A DNA stretch of 64,000 nt from Paracoccus amoyensis (GCF_014490725.1 NZ_JACOQL010000004.1:1-64000); one strand, 5' to 3'; counted from the first letter of the stretch, positions 42,169 through 51,532 are shown. The notes: generated from the letters alone by a model not told the origin. Made by a program: numbers and translations.

Positions 42169-42993
42169 TCAATCGCCACCCCGGCCCATTGCTTTTGGCT
42201 TCAGGCGTCGCTTCAGGAAAGCAATCGTTTCCTCTACGGCGCTTTGCGTCAGCTCTCCCTCTTGGTCGATCAGGTGAGCCGTCATGACGCTGTGGGGGGC
42301 GGGGACGTGTTCCCTGAAAAAGGGAGGCGGATCAGGGTTTGCCGCGGTGTCCGGCAGGACGCGACCATCGAAGTGCGCCCCTAGGGCGACCTCATAGGCC
42401 GCGAAACGGCCCGCGCGACAGAAGGGATCGCCCGCGAAGCGCCAGGCCAGCACCGACAGGTCTTCCTTGTGCAGCCGATCGCGGATTTGCGCCAGCTCGT
42501 CCGGTGGACTTTCCACCGCTTCCGGATCGTCCAGCGGCAGGGCGGGCTGACACAGGACCGGAGCCAGCATCGACGGTTCCAGCATCATTGACAGCGCAAA
42601 ATTCCCGGTGAAACACATGCCCACCGCGCCCGCACCCGGACCGCCACATTCGCGATGCGCCAGCTTTGCAAGCGCGCGCAGCCATGAGGTGATGGGACTG
42701 CTGCCCTGACCCGCAAGAGCGCGGAACTCGGCCGCAACACAGGCGCGTTTGAAGACCCGGGCACCGGCATCGGCCGTTCCTTCCGCCCCGTCCGCACCGA
42801 ATAGCGAAGGCATCCAGACCGAAAACCCCGCGTCGCGCACCCAGCGGCCAAAGCGGATCACTTGCGGGCTTAATCCTGGCATTTCAGGCATCACGATGAC
42901 AGCGGGACCTTGCCCTCCGACATGGACGCGACGGCTGATCGCGTCGAAGGTGATCTCGCGCGTCTCGAAATCTTCCAGATTGTCGTCAAGCAT
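42169..42993 (-). CDS. Dienelactone hydrolase family protein
   Basis: 274 aa alpha/beta hydrolase. PAVIVMPEMPGLSPQVIRFG N-terminal region and the cysteine nucleophile elbow GMCFTGNFAL; an Asp and His are expected later (GAHFDGR, PAPHSVMTAH). Esters or lactones are the usual substrates. Single gene; 39 nt from the monooxygenase upstream, so possibly the end of that operon. Confidence 0.75.
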   Translation of the reverse strand: MLDDNLEDFETREITFDAISRRVHVGGQGPAVIVMPEMPGLSPQVIRFGRWVRDAGFSVWMPSLFGADGAEGTADAGARVFKRACVAAEFRALAGQGSSPITSWLRALAKLAHRECGGPGAGAVGMCFTGNFALSMMLEPSMLAPVLCQPALPLDDPEAVESPPDELAQIRDRLHKEDLSVLAWRFAGDPFCRAGRFAAYEVALGAHFDGRVLPDTAANPDPPPFFREHVPAPHSVMTAHLIDQEGELTQSAVEETIAFLKRRLKPKAMGRGGD

Positions 42994-43032
42994 GGCTTTC
43001 TACCTTTCTTCGCTGTGGTGCGAGCCTCTCCA

Positions 43033-44175
43033 TCAATCTGCACCCGCCAGCAGGTTTGCGATGTTGCGCCGAACAGCGGGAAGGGACGATACCAGCCGAA
43101 TGATGCCATTGCGGATAATCCGAAATGGCCGTGTGCGCAGGGTCGCCAACTTGGTCAGTCGGTCCGTCATGCGAAGAATTTTTTGCGCCGCCGCCGTCTG
43201 GTTTGCCGCATAGTCGTCAAGTGCTTCTTCACGTTGGTCGCGCAGGGCGGTAGCCAACGCGGTCGTCAGCGCCACCGCATCGCGCAGACCCAGATTCATG
43301 CCTTGCCCTCCGGCCGGCGAATGGACATGCGCAGCGTCGCCAAGCAGCAGGACCGGGCCTTCGCGAAACCGCGTCGCCAGTTTGTGATGAACCCGAAAGC
43401 GCGATCCCCAAAGGATTTCGCGGACCCTGCCACCGCGTCGCGGCCCGCGCTGGTCGATGATGGCCTGGACATCGGCGACGGTCGGTTCTGCGGGTGCATC
43501 TGGATATTGTGCGACGATGCGATAGCGATCCTGCGACATTGGTGCGACCACCAGCGTCCCTTCATCCGAAAAAAACAACGTCACCTCGTCCCGCGGCAGA
43601 GGCCAGTCCATCCTCACATCGGCCAGCAGGAACGAGCCATAGGTTTCGCCGGGGAATCCGATGCCGGCCTGTTGGCGGATGGTGCTGTTCTGGCCGTCGG
43701 CGCCCACGACGAAGCGTGCCCTGACCGTTTGGCCATCGTTGAAGGTCACGACGGCCCCGCTGTCTGCGATTTCCAGTTTCATGGCGGTCAGCGGTCTGAT
43801 GACCTGATGCCCCAGTTCGGCAAGACGTTCCGTTAGTATCGCCTCGGTTTCATCCTGCGGGATCATCAGTGCAAAGGGTGGCGCATGACGCAGGGCCGCA
43901 AAATCAGCGTGCAACAGCACCCGGTCCCGGTCGCGGGTGCGAAAGCTTGTGACTCTGACCCCCTGCGCAATCATCCGGTCAACCACACACAGATCGGCAA
44001 GTGCAGCCAAAGTGCCAGCGTGAATGACCGCGGCCCGCGATGTATTCTGTGCCTCGGGCAGCGCGTCGATGATGGCGAAGTCCATGCCGCGCACTGCCAG
44101 GCCGATCGCCAGCGCCAGGCCGGTGGGACCGGCACCGACGATCAGGATGTCCACATCTTCAGGTAGCTGTTTCAT
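43033..44175 (-). CDS. FAD-dependent aromatic monooxygenase (PheA/UbiH type)
   Basis: 380 aa. FAD motifs: VDILIVGAGPTGLALAIGLA, DG motif VVGADGQNSTIR and GD motif LLLGDAAHVHSPAGGQGMN. Hydroxylates an aromatic or related substrate with NAD(P)H and O2. The start at 44175 overlaps the hydrolase stop by 4 nt. Confidence 0.85.
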   Translation of the reverse strand: MKQLPEDVDILIVGAGPTGLALAIGLAVRGMDFAIIDALPEAQNTSRAAVIHAGTLAALADLCVVDRMIAQGVRVTSFRTRDRDRVLLHADFAALRHAPPFALMIPQDETEAILTERLAELGHQVIRPLTAMKLEIADSGAVVTFNDGQTVRARFVVGADGQNSTIRQQAGIGFPGETYGSFLLADVRMDWPLPRDEVTLFFSDEGTLVVAPMSQDRYRIVAQYPDAPAEPTVADVQAIIDQRGPRRGGRVREILWGSRFRVHHKLATRFREGPVLLLGDAAHVHSPAGGQGMNLGLRDAVALTTALATALRDQREEALDDYAANQTAAAQKILRMTDRLTKLATLRTRPFRIIRNGIIRLVSSLPAVRRNIANLLAGAD

Positions 44176-45089
44176 CCCTGACCTCCGAGGATTCGCGTTG
44201 GCCCTGAAATCTCTTGATCGATATTTACGGTTGGAAAGTTTGCCTGTCTGATCAGCCAATCTGCCACCTGAGGCCACAGCGTCTCACGATTGCGGTCCCT
44301 GAAAAAGCCCATATGCCCGATGGGTCCGTTTCCGTTCGCGGCCGGATCGATTTGGCGACGATCCACCGTCGCCTTCGTGAAATGTGCGTTGAAAAGGTCG
44401 ATGGCCGGTGCGGTCGCCCACGGATCGTCGTCGAAACCGATACTGAGCAGCGGGATATCGACCTCGGCGAACTGCCGCGCGGCATCCAGCAACGGGTCGC
44501 TGAAGAAATAATCCTTCATCACGATCCACCGCCCCCATTCCCGCATGGCAGCAGAGGGAATATCCTCGCCGATACCCAGCATCCTGGCCGGAAAGTGCCC
44601 GGACAGTCTGGATAGGGTTGGGACAATCGCCCGAAACACGGTCGCGATTCGCAGCCTTTCGGCCCGGCCGCGCACCAGCCGCAGCGCGCCGGCGTGGCTG
44701 GCAATCAGCGCGGCCGCTGTCAGCGGCTTGCTGTTGCCGCCCAGCCCGATTGCATGGCCGCCGAGGCTGTGGCCGATGGCCAGCAGCGACGCGTCAGGCA
44801 GGCTTTGCTCGGCCCATGCCGTAACGGCGGGAACGTCTTGTGTCATCCAGCCATGCATTGTCAGATTTTGGTTCGACGGGAGGCGCGCGGAGGGACCAAC
44901 GCCGCGATAGTTATAGGTAATGACACGGAAGCCTTTGGTGATCAGAAACGCCGCGAAAGGCCAATACATGCTTTCCCGCACGGCCGTGGCCGGATGGATC
45001 AGGACGACCGGCCCCTGATTGCTGTCCTTGGAATGAAGGGTCAGACCGACCTCGCCGCCGTCAGCGCATCGGGTGGTATGTTGTTGCAT
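44172..45089 (-). CDS. Alpha/beta hydrolase
   Basis: 305 aa. GPVVLIHPATAVRESMYWP oxyanion region, nucleophile elbow AIGHSLGGHA, Asp in FDDDPWA and His near MGHMGFF-like GHMGFFRD. First gene of the MarR-controlled operon with the monooxygenase. Substrate unknown. Confidence 0.8.
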   Translation of the reverse strand: MQQHTTRCADGGEVGLTLHSKDSNQGPVVLIHPATAVRESMYWPFAAFLITKGFRVITYNYRGVGPSARLPSNQNLTMHGWMTQDVPAVTAWAEQSLPDASLLAIGHSLGGHAIGLGGNSKPLTAAALIASHAGALRLVRGRAERLRIATVFRAIVPTLSRLSGHFPARMLGIGEDIPSAAMREWGRWIVMKDYFFSDPLLDAARQFAEVDIPLLSIGFDDDPWATAPAIDLFNAHFTKATVDRRQIDPAANGNGPIGHMGFFRDRNRETLWPQVADWLIRQANFPTVNIDQEISGPTRILGGQG

Positions 45090-45111
45090 TCGCGCTCCGA
45101 TCCGGTATCAG

Positions 45112-45151
45112 TTACTTCGTACGCGAAATAGTTATTTCGTGTGCGAAGTAA
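45112..45151. promoter_or_regulatory. 40-bp dyad, candidate MarR operator
   Basis: Two 20-bp halves (TTACTTCGTACGCGAAATAG and its partner) match at 17 of 20 positions as an inverted repeat. It lies in the 86-bp divergent region between the hydrolase and marR-like genes, 24 nt before the latter, so it can control both. Confidence 0.75.
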
Positions 45152-45175
45152 ATTCAACCCCAGTGATCTCAGCCC

Positions 45176-45604
45176 ATGGATAACCCCACGTCACCGCCGC
45201 CCCGACTGATTTACCTGCTCACCACCGCGCAGCGCCGGCTGGAAGCCTGGATCGAACGTGAGACGCAGGGAATGAGCACGGCCCGCATTGGTCTGTTGCT
45301 GGCCCTGCCAGCGGAGGGTGGTCTGAATATGTCCGGCCTTGCGCGCGCGTTGGACCTTGGGGCACCGTCGCTCACCGGGCTTGTCGACAGGATGGCAAAG
45401 TTCGGGCTGGTCAGACGGATTCCCGATCCCGAAGACGGCCGATCCTCATTGGTCGTCCTGACAGATCAGGGCCGAGATTTGCGGCAGCAGGCCCTTGCGC
45501 ACACAAAGAAGCTGAACGGGCAGCTTGCCAAGGGCTTTTCCGATGAGGAGATCGCCATCGTTGCGCGCTGGCTGGAAACGGTGCGTGACCGATACTCGCA
45601 GTGA
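45176..45604 (+). CDS. MarR-family transcriptional regulator
   Basis: 142 aa. Winged helix with NMSGLARALDLGAPSLTGLV, wing RRIPDPEDGRSSLVVLTDQG and flanking dimerisation helices. Divergent from the hydrolase/monooxygenase operon, which it probably represses until a ligand binds. Confidence 0.85.
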   Translation: MDNPTSPPPRLIYLLTTAQRRLEAWIERETQGMSTARIGLLLALPAEGGLNMSGLARALDLGAPSLTGLVDRMAKFGLVRRIPDPEDGRSSLVVLTDQGRDLRQQALAHTKKLNGQLAKGFSDEEIAIVARWLETVRDRYSQ

Positions 45605-45625
45605 TCGCGCTCAAGGTAACAAGCC

Positions 45626-46012
45626 TCAGGCCTGCGCCCGCGCGTCGTATCTTGCCTTTGCCCGTTCGACCGTTTCAAGTTCCTTCGCGATCCAGCCGGT
45701 CAGTCCCTCCATGACGGCCAGCAGGCCTTCGCCCGATTTTGTCAGGGAATAGCTGACCTTCGGCGGAATGCTCGGCTCGACATGGCGGTCTATCAACCCG
45801 TGCCGACACAGTTTCTTCAGCACCTCGGACAGAACCCGCTCACTGATCCCCTCGACCTCGTTCCTGATTTCGAAGAACCGCTTCGTTCCGCTTTTCAGTG
45901 ACCATAGGATAAGCAGCGGCCATCGGCTGGTGATGAGTTCGAACAGATGGCGGCCGGGGCAATTGCTTTGCATCGGGTTCGCGTATTCCGATGCGGGGGT
46001 ACTTACTTCCAT
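45626..46012 (-). CDS. HxlR-family transcriptional regulator
   Basis: 128 aa. Cys18 with CPGRHLFELITSRWPLLILW, RFFEIRNEVEGISERVLSEV and the wing PPKVSYSLTKSGEGL. HxlR members often sense oxidants or electrophiles. Divergent from the ABM-FMN reductase fusion at 46110. Confidence 0.85.
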   Translation of the reverse strand: MEVSTPASEYANPMQSNCPGRHLFELITSRWPLLILWSLKSGTKRFFEIRNEVEGISERVLSEVLKKLCRHGLIDRHVEPSIPPKVSYSLTKSGEGLLAVMEGLTGWIAKELETVERAKARYDARAQA

Positions 46013-46047
46013 GTCAGTCCTTCATTTTCAGATCCGTGCTTCAATCC

Positions 46048-46060
46048 ATAAGCGGCTTAT
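46048..46060. promoter_or_regulatory. Palindrome ATAAGCGGCTTAT, candidate HxlR operator
   Basis: Perfect 13-bp palindrome in the divergent gap between the HxlR gene and the ABM-FMN reductase gene. HxlR sites are usually short inverted repeats in such gaps. Confidence 0.5.
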
Positions 46061-46109
46061 TTATTGTAAGCCCATGATCGAGGAATCGCCAAGAGGAAAG
46101 GATGAGCAG

Positions 46110-47024
46110 ATGAATGCCATGAAAAACAGCGACGCTTATACCCTGGTCAATGTCTTCACGCCGAAGGCCGGCGAGACGGACCGCTTTCTGGAACAGCAGT
46201 TGAAGGACACCGCCGACATGCGTGCCACCGCCGCCGAAACCGGCTGGCTGAATAACGAAATCTATCGGGCGCGCGACGGCAAGAACGTGATCGTCGTGAC
46301 CCGCTTCGCCAGCGCCGAGGCGCAGGCGGCATGGGCCGAAACACAGGCCTTTGCCGAACATCTCGAACGGATTGGGCCGCTGCTGGAACATGTCAGCTCG
46401 ACCCCGGTGCGGGAAATCGCCAGACATGACGAGGGCCAGGCATCCGGTGCTGCGCTGCGGCTTGCCGTCATCACCGGCAGCACGCGAGAGGGTCGTTTCG
46501 GTCATCTCCCGGCGGAATGGATCGCGGCAAAGGCCGCGACGAGGGCATTCGACGTGACCCGGATCGACCTGCGCGATTATCCGATGCCGTTCTTCGGCGA
46601 CCCGGAGGCGACCGAGGCGCAGAAGGCAGCAGCCGAGGCATTTGCGAAGCGGATTGCCGAGTTCGACGCCTATGTCTTCACCGTTGCCGAGTATAACCAT
46701 GCGCCGACAGCAGTGCTGAAGAACGCGCTGGATCACGCCGAATGGGCCAGAAAGCCGACCGGTCTGGTTGGCTATGGCGGAGTTGGCGGCGCGAGGGCCG
46801 TCGAACATGTCCGCGGTATCGCGGCAGAGCTGCAACTGGTCACGATGCAAACCGCCGTGCATGTGCCGTTCGGCGATTACCTCGCGATCTCGAAGGGTGA
46901 CGCCCAGTTCGGCCAGTTGAAGCATCTGGAGGACGCGGCGCAAAAGATGCTGGAGCAGTTGGAATGGTGGGCCCGCGCATTGCAGGCAGCCCGCAGCAAT
47001 GTCCGGCTGTCGGTTGCTGTCTGA
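46110..47024 (+). CDS. ABM domain-NAD(P)H FMN reductase fusion
   Basis: 304 aa from ATG 46110 (ATG 46074 is an in-frame alternative). Residues about 8-95 are an antibiotic-biosynthesis-monooxygenase (ABM) domain (YTLVNVFTPKAGETDRFLEQ). Residues about 108-295 are an NADPH-dependent FMN reductase/quinone reductase (LRLAVITGSTREGRFG, PMPFFGDPEA, FTVAEYNHAPTAVLKNALD). The fusion suggests a quinone reductase coupled to a small cofactor-free oxygenase. Probably HxlR-regulated. Confidence 0.75.
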   Translation: MNAMKNSDAYTLVNVFTPKAGETDRFLEQQLKDTADMRATAAETGWLNNEIYRARDGKNVIVVTRFASAEAQAAWAETQAFAEHLERIGPLLEHVSSTPVREIARHDEGQASGAALRLAVITGSTREGRFGHLPAEWIAAKAATRAFDVTRIDLRDYPMPFFGDPEATEAQKAAAEAFAKRIAEFDAYVFTVAEYNHAPTAVLKNALDHAEWARKPTGLVGYGGVGGARAVEHVRGIAAELQLVTMQTAVHVPFGDYLAISKGDAQFGQLKHLEDAAQKMLEQLEWWARALQAARSNVRLSVAV

Positions 47025-47072
47025 CGATGCCCGAAAGCCCCATCTGGTCGGTGGGGCCTTCAAGTCCGGCCT

Positions 47073-47963
47073 TCACCCGCGCGCCGCGAGATGTCGCAGC
47101 TTGTCGGGGTTTCGCACGGTCCAGATGGCAACGATCCGGTTGTTGCGGATGCCGAGGGCGGTGGTCTGCAGCACGTTTCCGGGCTCGACCGACACGACGC
47201 CGGGCGCCGCGTTGATCCGGCGCAGCGGAGGGCATGGCGGCACAGGACCGGGGCGCTTGCGGGCGAGACCGGCATAGAAATTCGCGATGCGGCCGGGACC
47301 CTTCAGCACATTGATGACTGCCGGAACCTTGCCGCCGCCGTCCATGTGCAACTCGATCTCCTCGGCGAAAAGATTCAGCAGCCCCTGCATGTCGCCCTGA
47401 CGGCTGGCCTGCCAGAAGGCCTTGACGATCGGCAAGGCCTGATCGGGTTGGATTGTCGGGGCAGCTTCCGCCCCCGCCAGCTTACGCCGCGCCCGCGAGA
47501 CCAACTGGCGGCAGGTCACAGCAGATCGGCCGGTGACCGCCGCGATCTCATCGAAGGAATAGTCGAAGGCGTCGCGCAGGATAAAGGCCGCCCGCATCTC
47601 GGGCGACAATTCGTCCAGCGTCAGGATCAGGGCAACGCCGACATCTTCGGTGACGATCCAGTCCTGTTCGGCGCTTGGTGCCACATCCTGGACCAGCGGA
47701 TCAGGCAGCCAGGCGCCGATATATTCCTCGCGCCGCTTCTGCGCCGATCCGAGATGGTCGAGGCAAAGCCGCGTCACCACCGTGCTGAGCCAGCGCGACG
47801 GATGCCTGATGGCCGCCGGTTCCTGGTCGGCGAAGCGAATCCAAGCCTGCTGCAGGATATCCTCTGCATCCGCCACCGATCCGGTCATCCGGTAAGCAAG
47901 GCCGACAAGTCGTCGACGCTCGCCCGCGAAAATGGTGATATGCTGATTGTCGGGTTGCGTCAT
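47073..47963 (-). CDS. ECF41-type sigma factor with C-terminal SnoaL-like domain
   Basis: 296 aa. Sigma-2 (AYRMTGSVADAEDILQQAWI), sigma-4 (FDEIAAVTGRSAVTCRQLVSRAR), then a NTF2/SnoaL-like extension holding HMDGGGK, the DGGGK motif typical of ECF41. In this group the extension regulates activity, with no separate anti-sigma. It is in an operon with cupin and carboxymuconolactone decarboxylase genes, the standard ECF41 partners. ATG 47963 overlaps the cupin stop by 4 nt. Confidence 0.85.
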   Translation of the reverse strand: MTQPDNQHITIFAGERRRLVGLAYRMTGSVADAEDILQQAWIRFADQEPAAIRHPSRWLSTVVTRLCLDHLGSAQKRREEYIGAWLPDPLVQDVAPSAEQDWIVTEDVGVALILTLDELSPEMRAAFILRDAFDYSFDEIAAVTGRSAVTCRQLVSRARRKLAGAEAAPTIQPDQALPIVKAFWQASRQGDMQGLLNLFAEEIELHMDGGGKVPAVINVLKGPGRIANFYAGLARKRPGPVPPCPPLRRINAAPGVVSVEPGNVLQTTALGIRNNRIVAIWTVRNPDKLRHLAARG

Positions 47964-48484
47964 GGCTTCAACGATTGCGCGGGGTCTGCGCCGCTTCCCG
48001 CTGTGACGTCCTGTTGCGCAGGCCAATCTTCATCGTGCTGCCCCTCCACGGTCAGAAGTGGCCGCTTGGGGTCGAGCGCCAATACCGCCAACACCACCAG
48101 CGGCTCGGTCTCGCTGGGGTTCGTCAGGGCTTTGGCGGTCCCTGCCGGGATGCGGACGACCCGGCCGGGTTCGATCAGTTCCGGCGGACCATCGGTCTGA
48201 ACATAGCCGGTCCCGCCGATCCCATAAAGGATCTCGATGCCGGGGTGGGTATGGCGGGGTTCGGTGATCCCCGGCGCGATCTCGACCTGCGCCAGGGACA
48301 GCATCAGATCCTCGCGCAAGGGCATCTGGATTTTAGGATCAACGGCCATCGCGCCGTTCGCGATCAGGGATTCCAGTCTTTCCTGTTCTTGTAGACCGCT
48401 TTGTGCGATGGCGGGGGATGCTGCAGTGATCGCCGCTGTCATAGCGGTTGCGACAATCGCTTTGTGACTGGGCAGGGAAAGCAT
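47960..48484 (-). CDS. Secreted cupin-domain protein
   Basis: 174 aa with a signal peptide (ending SPAIAQS). Cupin motif: ITEPRHTHPGIEILYGIGG (metal His pair and Glu) and RVVRIPAGTAKALTN. Role unknown. Middle gene of the ECF41 operon, one base downstream of the decarboxylase stop. Confidence 0.8.
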   Translation of the reverse strand: MLSLPSHKAIVATAMTAAITAASPAIAQSGLQEQERLESLIANGAMAVDPKIQMPLREDLMLSLAQVEIAPGITEPRHTHPGIEILYGIGGTGYVQTDGPPELIEPGRVVRIPAGTAKALTNPSETEPLVVLAVLALDPKRPLLTVEGQHDEDWPAQQDVTAGSGADPAQSLKP

Positions 48485-48485
48485 C

Positions 48486-48944
48486 TCACGCAGCCTCCGA
48501 TTTCTCGACCGGATGCATGGCGCGGAAGCCGATTGCGATGCGGTTCAGCGCGTTCATGGACACGATGATATGGGTCAGGTCCGCAATCTCCCGGTCGGGA
48601 AACCGGGCGGCAAGCGCGTCGTAATCTGCATCGGGGGCGCCAGTGGCCTCGATCCGGGTCAGGGCATCGGCCCAGCCCAAAGCGGCGCGTTCGCGCGCGT
48701 CGAAGGCCGGGCTTTCCCGCCACGCCGCCAAGACGTCCAGCTTCTGCTGCGAAATCCCGGCTTTGCGCGCGTCGGGCAGATGCATGTCCAGACAATATGC
48801 GCAGCCATTGATCTGCGATATCCGGACCCGGATCAGTTCATAGAGGGCAGGGGCGATAGACCTTCTCTCATGCGATTTGTCCATCGCCACCAGTGCCTTC
48901 ATGGCGTCCGGCGAGGCTTCATAGGGGTTGAGGCGGGGCTGCAT
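48486..48944 (-). CDS. Carboxymuconolactone decarboxylase/AhpD-like protein
   Basis: 152 aa. Catalytic pair in NGCAYCLDMH (CxxC with His). Such proteins are peroxidase or disulfide-active. The start at 48944 is supported by the conserved MQPRLNPYEASPDAM. ECF41 promoter 39 nt upstream. Confidence 0.85.
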   Translation of the reverse strand: MQPRLNPYEASPDAMKALVAMDKSHERRSIAPALYELIRVRISQINGCAYCLDMHLPDARKAGISQQKLDVLAAWRESPAFDARERAALGWADALTRIEATGAPDADYDALAARFPDREIADLTHIIVSMNALNRIAIGFRAMHPVEKSEAA

Positions 48945-48982
48945 ATCACGGTTCTCCGTCGTTTTCCGGCTTCTGCTATAGT

Positions 48983-49009
48983 GACGGAACAGCAGTGGAT
49001 TTTGTGACA
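48983..49009 (-). promoter_or_regulatory. ECF41-type promoter of the sigma operon
   Basis: Minus strand TGTCACA (complement of 49003-49009), 16-nt spacer, CGTC (complement of 48983-48986). Exact match to the known ECF41 consensus. Implies that the sigma factor activates its own operon. Confidence 0.8.
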
Positions 49010-49054
49010 GGGTCAGGGCGTGGCGGGTCTCCAATCATAGATATTTGGCATGCA

Positions 49055-49426
49055 TCAGATGCCCCAATGCCCCCACGCGCCCAAGATGGCGACAAGGGCG
49101 AAGGCGATCCATTGCGGCATGTCCCGTTGGCGCTGCCGTTTCCACAGCACGACGGCGAGACACCAGAGCGAAAGAAGCCCCATCGTGATCGTCGCCGGCA
49201 GCGAATAGGATGCATGACTGGGCGAGATTGCAGCTGCGATATATGCGAGCGCAGCAAGAACCATCACAAGCGTGACGACGTGCCAGCACAGAAACAGGGT
49301 ATATTTTACGTCGGCAGGCAAGGCGTCAGATCGCAGCAGAGGACGAACGACCTCTTTCTGCCCGACTGTCAGGTGCACTGCGATCAGGATCAGCAGGCAG
49401 AGCGCCGCAAGAGCAAACGGAATCAT
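49055..49426 (-). CDS. Four-helix membrane protein, unknown
   Basis: 123 aa, four predicted helices (IPFALAALCLLILIAVHLTV, LFLCWHVVTLVMVLAALAYI and two more). 12 nt downstream of the hydrolase, so probably co-transcribed. Family not recognised. Confidence 0.65.
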   Translation of the reverse strand: MIPFALAALCLLILIAVHLTVGQKEVVRPLLRSDALPADVKYTLFLCWHVVTLVMVLAALAYIAAAISPSHASYSLPATITMGLLSLWCLAVVLWKRQRQRDMPQWIAFALVAILGAWGHWGI

Positions 49427-49438
49427 GGCAACCTCGGA

Positions 49439-50371
49439 TCAGTGCTTCGTGTCCTCGAATGCCTTGGCATAGGCTTCGGGCAGGGGTGGGGGTACGTCGT
49501 CAAGGAACGCGCTTACATGGCGGGCGATGTCGTCCTCGGATGCCAATAGGCCCAAATGCGTCGTGGCTGGCAGGATCAGCAGCCTTGCCTTTGGCACATC
49601 GACGCTCATGCCCATTGCTGCAGCCTGAACATCGCCACCCCCACGCAGCAGAAACATCTGCAGTGCGTGTTCGGGACGCACGCCATCGGCATCACCGATA
49701 ATGACCATCGTTGGCGCTTCAAGCGCACGCATCTGGTCGTCCGGGATGTCCTGCTCTTCGAAATTCAGCTTTTTCACCCGCTCGAAATAGCGCGCGAACC
49801 CGTCCGGCGTCGGCGACAGGCGACGGTATTCGTCGCCCATCGGTGTGGATTGCATGAATTCGACAGTCAGGCCCCCAATTCCCTCCAGAACCTCGGGATA
49901 CCAGCCATCGCGGCGATAGGTCGCCGACAGTATCACCAGCTTGCCAATGCGTTCGGGATGACGGATTGCCATCTGCAAGGCAGCACCGCCGCCCATGGAA
50001 TAGCCCAGCACATCGGCGCGCTCGTAGCCCAGCTTCTCGACCACCCGCGCGGCATCGTCGCCAAGTTGCGGATAGGTCAGATCGGCGTCGGAATCGCCGC
50101 TGCGACCGTGGGCGCGCTGATCAAGCAGGATCACCGGACGGTCGGCAAAGCGGGCGGCCAGAGGCTCCATCTCGCCGCCGCTCATGAAGGCGCCGTGCAG
50201 GATCAGCAGGGGCGTCGCCTCGGCCTCTGCGTTCAGCAGGCGGTAATGCAACGCGACATCACCGGAATCGATTTTGCCCTCGGATGCAGGTGTCGCGGCG
50301 ACCGCTTGAATCCCGGCAAGCCAGATCGCAGAGGCAGCGGCAAGCGATAGCCGCGATTTTTCAATGAGCAT
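49439..50371 (-). CDS. Exported alpha/beta hydrolase
   Basis: 310 aa. Signal peptide (about 1-26), LLILHGAFMSGGEMEPLAAR oxyanion region, nucleophile elbow GYSMGGGAAL, Asp in GDADGVRPE and His in THLGLL. Substrate unknown. Upstream in an apparent operon with the membrane protein. Confidence 0.8.
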   Translation of the reverse strand: MLIEKSRLSLAAASAIWLAGIQAVAATPASEGKIDSGDVALHYRLLNAEAEATPLLILHGAFMSGGEMEPLAARFADRPVILLDQRAHGRSGDSDADLTYPQLGDDAARVVEKLGYERADVLGYSMGGGAALQMAIRHPERIGKLVILSATYRRDGWYPEVLEGIGGLTVEFMQSTPMGDEYRRLSPTPDGFARYFERVKKLNFEEQDIPDDQMRALEAPTMVIIGDADGVRPEHALQMFLLRGGGDVQAAAMGMSVDVPKARLLILPATTHLGLLASEDDIARHVSAFLDDVPPPLPEAYAKAFEDTKH

Positions 50372-50493
50372 GATGCACCTTTGAGTTTCTCTTCAGGTTA
50401 ACCTTTTCACTTGGCGAAGCGCAGGTCGATTACCTGTGAGGTAATGTTGCTGGGGTTCATCCTGCCCGCGTGTCGGCACTGGGGCGTCAAGCT

Positions 50494-51447
50494 TCACCGG
50501 GCAGGCAGGCTGTCGACAAATGCCACAACACGGTCGGCTACGGCTTCGGCGGCGGCATCCGCGATGATGTGCCCCATTCCTCCGATCACCTGCATCGGTG
50601 CGCCGAGTGCATTCGCCGTGCTCTGCGCATGGTCAATCGTGAACCAGGGATCGTCACTGCCATGCAGGACAAGCGCGGGCACCGTGACCGTTGCCAACAG
50701 GCCTCGCCGGTCGCCGCTGGCCATGGCCGCAGCACCTTGTCGGGCGCTGGCGTTCGGGTCGTCGGCGGCCATGTCAGCCCTCACCCGCGCGATAACTTCG
50801 CCGTCACTCATCCGGTATTGGGCGTCGCCCTCGAAGATGCGATAGATGGCGCCCTGCATGCCCACGGCTGTGATGCCACTTTCGGGCATCGGTTCGGAAA
50901 TCGCTGCGAGCGCCGGGCCGAAGGGCAGATCCGGTTCGCCAGAGGTCGATGATGCAGAGATCATCGACAGAACGCGGTCCGGGTGTTCGGCAGCGATCAT
51001 CTGGACGATCATGCCGCCCAGCGAATGGCCAAGGAAATGAGCGCGCTCGATCCGCGTTGCGTCCAGAACAGCGATTGCGTCATCCGCCATGTCGGACAGG
51101 TCATAAGCGACAGGGGGCGTTTCCCCTGCGGACAGCGCAGCCATGATATCCGCCATCGCGGGTGGCGCACCGGCTGAGCGCAGGATGCTGCTTTGGCCGG
51201 AATCGCGATTGTCGAAGGTGATGACGCGAAAGCCCCTGTCGAGGAAGGCATCGACAAGAGCGTCTGCGCCAACGCGCGTCGCCGCCCCCTGACCGTTGAC
51301 AAGAACGAGCGGCGGGCCGTCCTTCGGACCCTGCACCCAATAGGCGATCTCGACCGGACCGTTTGCGGCCTTGCCGGCCCGCTCTCCGGCCCAGTAGGGT
51401 GTCATGCACAGAATGCTGGCAGTGGTAATCATGGAAATACGAAGCAT
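50494..51447 (-). CDS. Exported alpha/beta hydrolase (second)
   Basis: 317 aa with a signal-like N-terminus (MLRISMITTASILCM). PPLVLVNGQGAATRVG, DNRDSGQSS, nucleophile elbow GHSLGGMIVQ, Asp in HGSDDPWFTI and C-terminal GMGHII. A start codon at 51447 was preferred to the longer frame. Confidence 0.8.
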   Translation of the reverse strand: MLRISMITTASILCMTPYWAGERAGKAANGPVEIAYWVQGPKDGPPLVLVNGQGAATRVGADALVDAFLDRGFRVITFDNRDSGQSSILRSAGAPPAMADIMAALSAGETPPVAYDLSDMADDAIAVLDATRIERAHFLGHSLGGMIVQMIAAEHPDRVLSMISASSTSGEPDLPFGPALAAISEPMPESGITAVGMQGAIYRIFEGDAQYRMSDGEVIARVRADMAADDPNASARQGAAAMASGDRRGLLATVTVPALVLHGSDDPWFTIDHAQSTANALGAPMQVIGGMGHIIADAAAEAVADRVVAFVDSLPAR

Positions 51448-51532
51448 GATGTTCCTCGATGCGTTGGGCGCGAAACGCCGGCCATAGCGCAGCATTCCGG
51501 GCGCGGTTGTTCAGGACGACCGCAGAAGTCGA

